From NCBI RefSeq assembly GCF_003814005.1, contig NZ_CP033898.1:1674001-1738000 (forward strand): DNA of 64,000 nt, given 5' to 3'. Of the stretch, positions 9,181-16,235 are shown in pieces (the first letter of the stretch is position 1; every line of letters starts with the position of its first letter). This stretch comes from Corynebacterium pseudopelargi (lineage in GTDB: Bacteria > Actinomycetota > Actinomycetes > Mycobacteriales > Mycobacteriaceae). The translations under genes and the position numbers were made by a program. The notes under the pieces are model-generated. The model made no database searches, was not told the DNA's origin, and was given only the letters and a program-made list of their open reading frames with translations.

Positions 9181-9690
9181 ATGAAAGCGATTTGGGCGCA
9201 ATCGATCGATGGTGTGATCGGCGATGGCAAGGATATGCCCTGGCATATTCCTGAAGACCTCGCCCACTTCAAACGCACCACCAACGGCGAGCCAGTGTTG
9301 ATGGGGCGCAGCACCTGGGAGTCCATTCCCCCGCGTTTTCGACCCCTTCCCGGCCGGGAAAATCTCGTGTTATCTTCTCGCACGCCTGGCGATTGGTCCA
9401 AGGGAGCCGAGGTGATTGGGCAGCTTCCAAAGCTTTTCGACGCCTGGGTGATCGGCGGTGGCAGCGTCTACGCCCAAACACTGCCCTTGTGCTCCGAGGT
9501 AGTAATTACCGAGGTGGATGCACAGCTTGGCCCCGTTTTGGGTGATAGGGCCGTCTGTGCCCCCACGGTGGAAGACTTCGAACTCGTGTGTTCAGGCCAG
9601 TGGCAGGACTCTCGCGGCTGGGTGCTTGGCGCCGATGGGCAGCAGCATCCGGTGCGCTTTCGCATCAAGCACTTGCGCCGCAAGCAATAA
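9181..9690 (+). CDS. folA: Dihydrofolate reductase
   Basis: NADPH-dependent reduction of dihydrofolate to tetrahydrofolate, partner of ThyA. About 169 residues. Motifs: AIWAQSIDGVIG at the N-terminus, MPWHIPEDLAHFKRTT near residue 20 with the catalytic acidic residue in PED, VLMGRSTWESIPPRFRPLPG near 40 (cofactor loop), and AWVIGGGSVYAQTLP near 90 (the GG cofactor motif). Start set at ATG 9181 because the protein then begins Met-x-AIWAQ as in the mycobacterial enzyme; an in-frame GTG at 9175 two codons upstream is the alternative. No strong ribosome binding site is seen for either, so translation may be coupled to thyA. Confidence 0.95.
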   Translation: MKAIWAQSIDGVIGDGKDMPWHIPEDLAHFKRTTNGEPVLMGRSTWESIPPRFRPLPGRENLVLSSRTPGDWSKGAEVIGQLPKLFDAWVIGGGSVYAQTLPLCSEVVITEVDAQLGPVLGDRAVCAPTVEDFELVCSGQWQDSRGWVLGADGQQHPVRFRIKHLRRKQ

Positions 9691-9709
9691 ATCACCACGA
9701 TGGTAAGAC

Positions 9710-9967
9710 ATGAGCAACGAACAACATGTCACTATTTACGCCGCCGACTGGTGCCCTTTTTGCCAGCGCCTCCGCAAGGCGCTTGATCGCACCGAAACCC
9801 CTTATGCACTGGTAGACGTAGAAGCCGATGAGCAGGCCTCGGAATGGGTGAAGTCGGTCAATAACGGTGACCGCATCGTACCTACCGTGAAGTACTCCGA
9901 TGGCACCACCGCCACCAACCCTGCTGCCTCTGAGGTTCGCCGCAAGCTCGAAGAACTCCAAGGCTAG
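9710..9967 (+). CDS. mrx1: Glutaredoxin-like mycoredoxin
   Basis: An 85-residue thioredoxin-fold protein with an N-terminal active site ADWCPFCQRL (Cys15 and Cys18) and the cis-Pro region RIVPTVKYSDG. In actinobacteria lacking glutathione, mycoredoxin-1 uses mycothiol to reduce mycothiolated proteins. The position beside folA and thyA agrees with my recollection of mrx1 in C. glutamicum. NrdH-redoxin is the alternative, but NrdH usually has CVQC or CPPC and lies with nrdI/nrdE. The gene begins 20 bp after folA and is followed immediately by a terminator, so it is probably the last gene of a cysQ-thyA-folA-mrx1 unit. Confidence 0.88.
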   Translation: MSNEQHVTIYAADWCPFCQRLRKALDRTETPYALVDVEADEQASEWVKSVNNGDRIVPTVKYSDGTTATNPAASEVRRKLEELQG

Positions 9968-9980
9968 ACAACACCAAAGA

Positions 9981-10006
9981 AAAAGCGCCCTGATGGGCGC
10001 TTTTTT
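9981..10006 (+). terminator. Rho-independent terminator after mrx1
   Basis: A stem of AAGCGCCC and GGGCGCTT around a four-base loop is followed by a T tract (10001-10006). The A run before it makes it usable in both directions, so it could also end the convergent cobF transcript at 10022. Confidence 0.9.
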
Positions 10007-10021
10007 GCTTTTCTGCTCAGG

Positions 10022-10780
10022 CTACGGGGCGTCTTCTTCGAGTTCCCGAAGCAGATATATATCCATAATCCAACCGTGTTCGGCGCGCAGTTGCTGTTTC
10101 AGCTCTGCTACTTGCTCGCCAATGTCGCAGATATAGCCTTCGCGCAGCACCTGGTGCTCGGTGCCCAAGTAGGCGCCCCACCACATATAGGTGTTGTGGG
10201 TTGGCCCATCGAGCCAGCCTGCTCCACCGTCGAGCATGACCACGCAGTTGCGGCGATCCTTCGGCGATGCTTTGGCAAGGTTGCGCGCGGTGGTGACGTG
10301 GATGTCTTCTCCGATACGATTGAGCAGCATCTTGTGTTCTGCCGTGAGCAACTGGATTGCCGTCACACCGGGGATTACTTCTACTGTGGATTCAAGTCCC
10401 TCGTGGCGCTGCATCCGCTCGATAATCCTCAACGTGGAGTCGTAGAGCGAGGGATCACCCCACACAAGGAACGCCACGCTATCGGTGCTGTGCTCGCGGA
10501 TGGCCTGTGCCAAAAGGCGAGCGCGTTCGGCATGCCAGCGGCGCACTTCTGCACGATAGTTCTCCGGGTTGCGATCCCTTGGGGGATCTTCCACCGTGAC
10601 AATTGGCAAGTTGGGTGCGTGAGCACGAACGATCTGTTCGCGCAGCGCGAGCAGATCGTTTTTGGCGTCACCTTTATCCAAGGCCACTACGACATCAACG
10701 CGTTGGAGCGCCCGGATGGCTTTAAGCGTTAAAAGCTCCGGATCACCAGCGCCAATACCAATGACGTAGATGGTGCGCAT
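10022..10780 (-). CDS. cobF: Precorrin-6A synthase (deacetylating), CobF
   Basis: SAM-dependent tetrapyrrole methylase family protein of 252 residues. CobF methylates precorrin-5 at C-1 and removes the C-20-derived acetyl group in aerobic cobalamin synthesis. It begins MRTIYVIGIGAGDPELLTLK, the methylase-family nucleotide-binding start, and carries AFLVWGDPSLYDST near residue 105 and IPGVTAIQLLTAEH near 138. Start was set at ATG 10780, four bases after the upstream gene; ATG 10804 would add eight residues and overlap that gene. No other cob gene is present within 64 kb, so it is an orphan here and its substrate in this organism is uncertain. It is probably cotranscribed with the 92-residue gene upstream. 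Confidence 0.88.
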   Translation of the reverse strand: MRTIYVIGIGAGDPELLTLKAIRALQRVDVVVALDKGDAKNDLLALREQIVRAHAPNLPIVTVEDPPRDRNPENYRAEVRRWHAERARLLAQAIREHSTDSVAFLVWGDPSLYDSTLRIIERMQRHEGLESTVEVIPGVTAIQLLTAEHKMLLNRIGEDIHVTTARNLAKASPKDRRNCVVMLDGGAGWLDGPTHNTYMWWGAYLGTEHQVLREGYICDIGEQVAELKQQLRAEHGWIMDIYLLRELEEDAP

Positions 10781-10784
10781 CGGC

Positions 10785-11063
10785 TTATTCGTCGTCGTCA
10801 TCACCGTAGAGTTCTGCGCGGTCTACCTCGGTGAGCAAGGTGTTGACGTTGGCGTAGGACAGGGAGTTCTGCTGGTGCAGGTAACGGTCGCACACTGCTG
10901 AAAGCTGCTTGGCGTCAAACTTATTCAGAGTGAGCAGACGGGTGAGGCTGCCGTCTTCTCCGAGCTCATCGAGGGCAAGGATCAGGCTATCGCCTTCCAT
11001 CTTGACGTTGGCCACCACAGGGCGACGCTGGACATCGTGGAAAATTGGGTGAACGTTGCTCAT
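10785..11063 (-). CDS. Conserved hypothetical small protein (92 aa)
   Basis: Not recognised. A 92-residue acidic cytoplasmic protein with no signal peptide or membrane segment; it ends in a poly-acidic tail (GDDDDE). A well-placed ribosome binding site AGGAGT lies 8 bases before the ATG at 11063, and the codon use resembles its neighbours, so I consider it a real gene. It precedes cobF with a four-base gap and is probably in the same transcript. No function can be inferred from the sequence. Confidence 0.75.
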   Translation of the reverse strand: MSNVHPIFHDVQRRPVVANVKMEGDSLILALDELGEDGSLTRLLTLNKFDAKQLSAVCDRYLHQQNSLSYANVNTLLTEVDRAELYGDDDDE

Positions 11064-11162
11064 TGCAAAACACTCCTTGTATCACGGGTGGTAGGTAGTA
11101 GCTCTAGCTTATTCCCTCAAAAGCAGTTTGTAAGCAGGATGGTTAAATTTCACTAACTTCCC

Positions 11163-11193
11163 TTGCAGCGAATTACAGCGATGCCCCTATATT
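11163..11193 (+). promoter_or_regulatory. Possible promoter of the tRNA-Arg gene
   Basis: TTGCAG at 11163-11168 and TATATT at 11188-11193, 19 bp apart, lie about 50 bp before the mature tRNA 5' end. The -10 element fits well; the spacing is one or two bases long. Inferred only. Confidence 0.35.
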
Positions 11194-11245
11194 GCGGTAG
11201 CATGTTCTCCGCCGATGAGATTCTCAAATTCTTCGCATTGGTACT

Positions 11246-11318
11246 GCCCCAGTAGCTCAGTGGATAGAGCACGGCTCTCCTAAAGCCGGTGTCGTAGGTT
11301 CGATTCCTACCTGGGGCG
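11246..11318 (+). tRNA. tRNA-Arg (anticodon CCT)
   Basis: A complete 73-nt cloverleaf: acceptor GCCCCAG pairs with CTGGGGC (11311-11317), D stem GCTC/GAGC, anticodon stem CGGCT/AGCCG with loop CTCCTAA (anticodon CCT at 11279-11281), T stem GTAGG/CCTAC with loop TTCGATT. The discriminator is G; CCA is not encoded. It decodes AGG. Confidence 0.97.
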
Positions 11319-11671
11319 CTTTTTCTTTTTTGCTGCCACCGCAAGCACACCACCACGATGGCTCAGGGCCGTGCTGAATAGCGCTGCGCATCTCTTTCGG
11401 TTTCTTTGGTGCTCTTTTTCTCTTATATAGCGAGATATAGCGAGCCCACTTCAAGCATTGGATGCGTGCCACGATGTGGTGTTACCAGGGATCTCCTTTG
11501 GCATAGCGCCACTTCACATCTGTGTTCATACGGATATCTCTCAGTCAAGTGCCTGCCTCAGAATGGGGGTTACACCCGCTTTGTTGATCAAGCACCTTTC
11601 CAATTGCCCTTTCCTTTTCCAACATGAAATACTGTGACAGAAGTGAACTCCTGTGACTTGAGAGGTAAAAG
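11319..11671. other. Intergenic region before the exported-protein cluster
   Basis: About 350 bp without a supported gene. It holds a T-rich tract just after the tRNA (11320-11330) that may serve termination, a small tandem ATAGCGAG pair around 11428-11445, and at its end the ribosome binding site GAGAGG of the gene at 11672. The overlapping open frames on both strands show no family similarity and were not called. Confidence 0.5.
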
Positions 11672-12421
11672 ATGAGCTTCAAGCGCGCAATCATTGCGTT
11701 GAGCACCCTCGGCCTTGCGGCCGCCATGATCCAGCAGCCCGCCCAAGCAGAAGAAAACCTGGTGTCCCAACTCCCCGGCGCTTCCACCGAAGGCACCGTG
11801 GTCATCAGCGATAGCCCGCACGTGCGCGTAGAAGTTGAACCTTTCAGCACCGAAGACTCCGCAAAAGTAACGGTGAAAAACAACTACGATCACGCCTTCG
11901 AGTGCTTCGCCCCCGGCACATCTACCGACCCAGCAACTCCCGAGAAGCTGCCGAATGTGCTCAGCGAAGCGCGCATCATCAACGACTCGATGAATTACTA
12001 CCGAGCACAACCATTCCTGCCCAAGGACGGCAAGAATGTGCCAGTAATCGGTGTGATCCCCACCGATATCTTCCTGCAATACGTGCCAGAGGGAAGCTCC
12101 GGCCGAATCTTCGGCGCCGAGACTGCAGCGCGTGCCGAGCTTTCGCGCCAGTGGGATCGCGCACGCATCGCCGGCCACACCGGTGAGATCGCTCCTTTTA
12201 CCTTGGATGCATCTAGCACCAAGGAGATCACCGTCAAGCTCAACACCCCAGGCCATGGCCCTCGCACCGACTTTGATGCTGGCGTCTTGCTGTATTGCAC
12301 CGATGTAGAAGATCAGCAGGCCTATGTCTTTGCAGGCTATGAGCCGGGCGTAAACCCCATGTGGTCAGGCCTGAGCTCTGCAAGCAACCCAGCAATCAAC
12401 GGCTCTTCGAACCGAAAGTAG
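11672..12421 (+). CDS. Exported protein, paralogue 1 of an unknown family (249 aa)
   Basis: Not recognised. A Sec signal peptide (MSFKRAIIALSTLGLAAAMI, with cleavage expected after AQA near residue 26) predicts export. The mature part contains two cysteines, in HAFECFAPGTS and LLYCTDVED, that are conserved in position in the next gene and may form a disulfide. Shared blocks with the neighbour are RARIAGHTGEI and GPRTDFDAGVLLYCTD, then VFAGYEPGVNP, so the two are tandem paralogues at low overall identity. No LPxTG sorting motif or membrane anchor is seen. GAGAGG is placed about 7 bases before the ATG. The next gene follows after 10 bp, and this is the first of probably three cotranscribed genes. 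Confidence 0.82.
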   Translation: MSFKRAIIALSTLGLAAAMIQQPAQAEENLVSQLPGASTEGTVVISDSPHVRVEVEPFSTEDSAKVTVKNNYDHAFECFAPGTSTDPATPEKLPNVLSEARIINDSMNYYRAQPFLPKDGKNVPVIGVIPTDIFLQYVPEGSSGRIFGAETAARAELSRQWDRARIAGHTGEIAPFTLDASSTKEITVKLNTPGHGPRTDFDAGVLLYCTDVEDQQAYVFAGYEPGVNPMWSGLSSASNPAINGSSNRK

Positions 12422-12431
12422 GACGGCTCAG

Positions 12432-13208
12432 ATGAAATCTTTCACCCGATTCACCAGCGTTGCCGCCGCCTTGAGCTTGGGCGCTTTGGCGCTACCGGCT
12501 CATGCTGCCAATGTTGTTCCCGGCGCAGAAACCACCGCCGAGGTGGTGATCACCGATAGCACTGCGCTTGAAGTCACAGTCGATCCCGCCGACGCAGCAG
12601 CCACCGCTATTTCCGGCAAGGTACGAAACACCTCCGAAGAGACCTTCGTGTGCGCTGGTGCAAAAGGCACCGACGCAACCGCAGGCGATGTTGCCCCAGC
12701 AGAGCTTGTGGCAAAATCTGCTGCCTACTACCAAGCACACCTCTACCGCGTTGCCCCTGAGCTGCCGGTGAAAAGCCCGGAGCTTCCCATCTTCGGCCAG
12801 CTCAACCTGGGCACCCTTGACCTTGGATCCTCTCAGGGCGCACTGCAGGGTTCTGGCCCGTTGCTTGGTCAGGCCAATGGCATCCGCAACACCATTGCCA
12901 AAGAGTATTCGGATGCCCGCATGGCAGGCCATGTTGGGCTGATTAAGAAGTTCACTATTCCTGCTGGTGAAACCGTGGAGTTTGAAGCGGCGTTGCCTGC
13001 CCCTGCCAAGGGCGCTCGCACCGATTTCCAGGCCGCTGCCTTTTTAATGTGCACCCCAAGCGAGAGCAAGCAGCCGCACGTCTTCACCGGCTATGAAGGC
13101 GGCAGCCCAGCAAAGTTCTTGGGATCATCTTCGCTTCCCAAGCTGCCTGCCAAGCCTGAAAACGAGCCACCTGCTGCAGCAAGCACCAATGGAGAGGATG
13201 AAGCCTAA
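12432..13208 (+). CDS. Exported protein, paralogue 2 of an unknown family (258 aa)
   Basis: Not recognised. It has a signal peptide (MKSFTRFTSVAAALSLGALA, cleavage expected after AHA near residue 25). Family blocks shared with the preceding protein: a VVITDST beta-strand near the mature N-terminus, a cysteine in TFVCAGAKGTD, DARMAGHVGLI, and GARTDFQAAAFLMCTPSE with FTGYEGGSP. The C-terminal 30 residues are Pro/Glu/Ala-rich and low complexity. It lacks a cell-wall anchor. The stop codon overlaps the start of the next gene (TAATG at 13206-13210), so translation is coupled. Probably a secreted or wall-associated component of a small system with the flanking genes. Confidence 0.82.
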   Translation: MKSFTRFTSVAAALSLGALALPAHAANVVPGAETTAEVVITDSTALEVTVDPADAAATAISGKVRNTSEETFVCAGAKGTDATAGDVAPAELVAKSAAYYQAHLYRVAPELPVKSPELPIFGQLNLGTLDLGSSQGALQGSGPLLGQANGIRNTIAKEYSDARMAGHVGLIKKFTIPAGETVEFEAALPAPAKGARTDFQAAAFLMCTPSESKQPHVFTGYEGGSPAKFLGSSSLPKLPAKPENEPPAAASTNGEDEA

Positions 13209-14449
13209 TGTCAAAACGTGCTTTCTTCGCAACTGCCGCGGCCATGAGCATCGCCGCGAGCGCCTTGATCACCCCCGTAGCCCACGCCGCTGGCGTTGAG
13301 GCAAGCCATAGGGATCGCGACTCCATCTTCAACCGCAGCGTGAGCTCCAGCGAGGTCACAGTCGGTCAAACCCTCACCTACACCCAAAGCTTTGAGCGCA
13401 GGGCTCGCACCGATGCGATCTACTCCTGGATCAATAAGGTGAACTCCTGCCTGGAGTATGTTCCTGGTAGTGCCAAGCTGAACATTGCAGATCAGACACA
13501 AAATATCGAGGCCGCGCAGGTGAAGGCCACCTCGGGTAGCACCACCATCAGTGCCCCCAATGGCAAGTGGACCTACTCTGCTGATCAGCCACATACATTC
13601 CAGTTGAGCTACCGAGTCACGCAAGCCTGTGCCAGCGAGCAGACCTTGGAATCTGGTTTTAGCTATGAGTACGACGGATTTTTTTGGGGTAGCAAAACCA
13701 ACAAAGACTACCCAGCCAGCAAATTCAACGGCGGCCCCGCAGCGCAGGTGGTTGCCAAGATCAAAACTGCCAGCACCACTACCCTGAGCCCCCTGCCTGA
13801 GTACGTGGCCATTGGTGTGGAAACCCCGCTGATCGCCACGGTGCAAGCAGACGATGCCGCCACACTTCAAGGCCAAGAGATTCGCTTTGAAGCCGGTTCG
13901 GAAACGCTGTGTAGCGCAAACCTGAATGCCGAAGGCTTCGCCACCTGCAAATGGAAGCCTGCAAGCCTGGGTGAAAAGAGCGTGAAGGCACGCTTTGGCG
14001 GCACCGACGCTATCGCCGCTTCGGAGTCTGAGGCTTATAAGGTCAAGGTCTTAAGTGCAGTGCCGAAGCAGCCTCAAGATCTCACCTTCACCGAGGAGAA
14101 ATTGAACGATCAGGTGCACACCATCGTCAGTGGTAAGGCCACCCCCGGCGCGGTGGTTGAGGCTTTGGCTCCCGGTGGTAATCGCTGTGTTGCCACCGCG
14201 GATGAAGACGGCAACTTTAGCTGCAACCTCGGCTACCTTCCCGCGGGTAAGGAGCGCGGCGTTGCGGTCACCGAGAAGATCGATGGTGTCCAAGGTGAGG
14301 TAGCCACCCTCGTTGGCGACGTTGCAGAGGGCAACCCTCATGCGTTGGAAAGCTTCTTGCAGGTGCTTCGCAAGATCGGTTTTGGCATCCAGGACTTTTT
14401 CAAGCGCCTCTTTGATCCAAACACTTGGGTTTCTCTCGGCAGCGCTTAA
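13208..14449 (+). CDS. Exported Ig-like repeat protein (413 aa)
   Basis: A signal peptide (MSKRAFFATAAAMSIAASAL, cleavage after AHA near residue 27) is followed by a region with SSEVTVGQTLTYTQSF near residue 48, reminiscent of beta-sandwich adhesin or DUF11-like domains. Next comes a bacterial Ig-like domain, STTTLSPLPEYVAIGVETPL to about residue 280 (its cysteine pair is ETLCSAN and FATCKWK), then a second small Ig-like unit around VSGKATPGAVVEALAPGG with cysteines NRCVATADEDGNFSCNL. The tail (ALESFLQVLRKIGFGIQDFF) is amphipathic, not a clear membrane anchor. Ig-like repeats suggest a binding or structural surface role. Start overlaps the previous stop. An inverted repeat follows 35 bp after the stop. 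Confidence 0.82.
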   Translation: MSKRAFFATAAAMSIAASALITPVAHAAGVEASHRDRDSIFNRSVSSSEVTVGQTLTYTQSFERRARTDAIYSWINKVNSCLEYVPGSAKLNIADQTQNIEAAQVKATSGSTTISAPNGKWTYSADQPHTFQLSYRVTQACASEQTLESGFSYEYDGFFWGSKTNKDYPASKFNGGPAAQVVAKIKTASTTTLSPLPEYVAIGVETPLIATVQADDAATLQGQEIRFEAGSETLCSANLNAEGFATCKWKPASLGEKSVKARFGGTDAIAASESEAYKVKVLSAVPKQPQDLTFTEEKLNDQVHTIVSGKATPGAVVEALAPGGNRCVATADEDGNFSCNLGYLPAGKERGVAVTEKIDGVQGEVATLVGDVAEGNPHALESFLQVLRKIGFGIQDFFKRLFDPNTWVSLGSA

Positions 14450-14483
14450 GCACACGCCCCTTGGCTTTACACCCCTTGCTTTT

Positions 14484-14509
14484 AACCTCCAGGTTCTTAC
14501 CTGGAGGTT
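14484..14509 (+). terminator. Hairpin after the three-gene exported cluster
   Basis: Perfect 10-bp stem AACCTCCAGG / CCTGGAGGTT with a six-base loop, preceded by T-rich and followed by TTACACTTT. The weak T tract makes it a probable but not certain terminator. Confidence 0.65.
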
Positions 14510-14552
14510 TACACTTTGTGGCAACCCCTCGATGTGCCCAAAGGAGTGCGCT

Positions 14553-16211
14553 TTGTCCCGCTACCGCTATCTTGCCTTGCCGATTGCAGCGCTACTGAGC
14601 ACTGCAGTGATCAGCCCAGTTGCCCTGGCAGCACCGGATTCTCAGCAGCCAGTGATTGCCGATTCTCCAGGTCCTGCCGCCTGTGTTCCCTACTCCGGGG
14701 ATATAACCAAGGGCAATGGGCAGTTTCCGCTCGGGCTTCAAGCCCCGGATTTTGGCAATGAGGGCTATGAGGCTCTCGAGGTAGCCGAGCGCCAAGATCT
14801 GCCCCAGCGCATTGATTTCCGCGATAACGCCCAGGGGTTTAACCGCAAAATTGAAGCTGCATTGCGCGATGGGCATATCTATGTGCGCAATATCGGCGAT
14901 GCCACCTGGCGGGTGATGCCTACACCGGAGTGCATTGATGGCCAGATCATCGGCATCTCCATCAACGAAGACGCCCTGGTTGCCCTGGATCAGGCTGGCT
15001 GGATTTATACGGCCTCCAATTTGCTTTCAAGTCCCAATCGTTGGGGTTGGATCCGCGCCTGGGGTGGTCCATTTTGGTTTGGCCCTGGTTTGCAATCGCC
15101 AAGCACCACGCCGTATCAGTGGTCGCTGAGCATCATCGGCAATCGCACCGACCGCGTCTATGACACCCCCGATGGCAAGCAGCAGCCGATCTCGCTTGCC
15201 AAGGTCACCCAGGTGCTTGCCCTAGATGGTTCGCGCATCTATAGCCTCGATCCTTGGCTCGCCCGCGATTATTCCTATGAGGTTGGCAGCCCCATCAATG
15301 GTCGCTTTATCCCCGGATCCATTTCGGCTTCTGGCTCCCAGATCTTTGTGATCAACCGCTATGGCGATATGTTTACCCGCCTTGATGATTTTGACGTCAA
15401 AGGCGCCGACCCCGCCCAGTTTCGCTACACCTGGGGTGAAGATCCACGCCCTGCAGCCCCCGATGCCCTCACGCACCGCCTGGATCCGCGAACAGCCCCC
15501 ATTGGCCTGCCTGGCGATGATTGGCACCCACAGCCGAAAATCCCTGGAGAAATCACCCAGCGCATCTCCATTCACTCCACCGGAGAAGGCTCTGATCAGC
15601 GAGAACTGAGAGTCGAAGGCAGGGATCAGGGCCGTACTGGTTATTGGCACAAGCAGCTTTTCGACGCCAACTGGTCTTTCACCCCCACCGATGCGCCCCT
15701 TGAAGCAGCGTTGTTAGAAAACTCCCCCAGCGACCGTTCCTCAGACACCTTGGCGCCGCCGAGTCCTTACTCCTACTCAGGAGAGCTAAGCCCCGGAGTG
15801 CAGCTCGATATTGACGCCTTCTCCTATGCCTCACCTAAGCGCGAGGTGCAGCTTCGGATCGGCCAGCGTGTATATCCACTGATCCTGCACACCGTGGATG
15901 GTCGCCTTGGTACCGCCTTGAGCATGAGAATGCTGCCAGGTGAAGGCGAATTCGGTGCCAGGCCGGCAGGGCTTGTCGAGGCCGTGCCGCGCAATTACGC
16001 CGCAGCCTTTGAGGTGCCTGACACAACAAAGGCAGCCGCTGCACACGACCTAGAACTTCAAGCCTTCTTAGCCAACTACCTGGCCGGCGAGCAATTCCAC
16101 CAGGTTTATCTCAAAGTGGTGCCATCGCAAATGGAAGTGATCAACTCCCCTATCGCAGACATTGCCTTGAGCACACCGGGTGGTGTTGCCCGGTTGGCGT
16201 CGAAAAGCTAG
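14553..16211 (+). CDS. Exported protein of unknown function, propeller-like (552 aa, TTG start)
   Basis: Not recognised. The frame is open upstream to 14313, but AAGGAG at 14541-14546 lies six bases before a TTG at 14553, which gives a clean signal peptide (SRYRYLALPIAALLSTAVIS, cleavage after ALA near residue 27). An ATG at 14532 is an alternative but would put the ribosome site inside the gene. The mature part has spaced units of the type IYVRNIGDATWRVMP, LVALDQAGWIYTASN and IFVINRYGDMFTRLDDFD, which suggest beta-propeller blades with a Gly-Asp/Trp turn. The C-terminal 150 residues lack such units. Only one cysteine pair near residue 45-130 is visible (AACVPY and PECIDG). It follows the Ig-like gene after a hairpin, so it may have its own promoter. 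Confidence 0.78.
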   Translation: MSRYRYLALPIAALLSTAVISPVALAAPDSQQPVIADSPGPAACVPYSGDITKGNGQFPLGLQAPDFGNEGYEALEVAERQDLPQRIDFRDNAQGFNRKIEAALRDGHIYVRNIGDATWRVMPTPECIDGQIIGISINEDALVALDQAGWIYTASNLLSSPNRWGWIRAWGGPFWFGPGLQSPSTTPYQWSLSIIGNRTDRVYDTPDGKQQPISLAKVTQVLALDGSRIYSLDPWLARDYSYEVGSPINGRFIPGSISASGSQIFVINRYGDMFTRLDDFDVKGADPAQFRYTWGEDPRPAAPDALTHRLDPRTAPIGLPGDDWHPQPKIPGEITQRISIHSTGEGSDQRELRVEGRDQGRTGYWHKQLFDANWSFTPTDAPLEAALLENSPSDRSSDTLAPPSPYSYSGELSPGVQLDIDAFSYASPKREVQLRIGQRVYPLILHTVDGRLGTALSMRMLPGEGEFGARPAGLVEAVPRNYAAAFEVPDTTKAAAAHDLELQAFLANYLAGEQFHQVYLKVVPSQMEVINSPIADIALSTPGGVARLASKS

Positions 16212-16235
16212 GAGCTGCCACGGTACGCTAACCGC

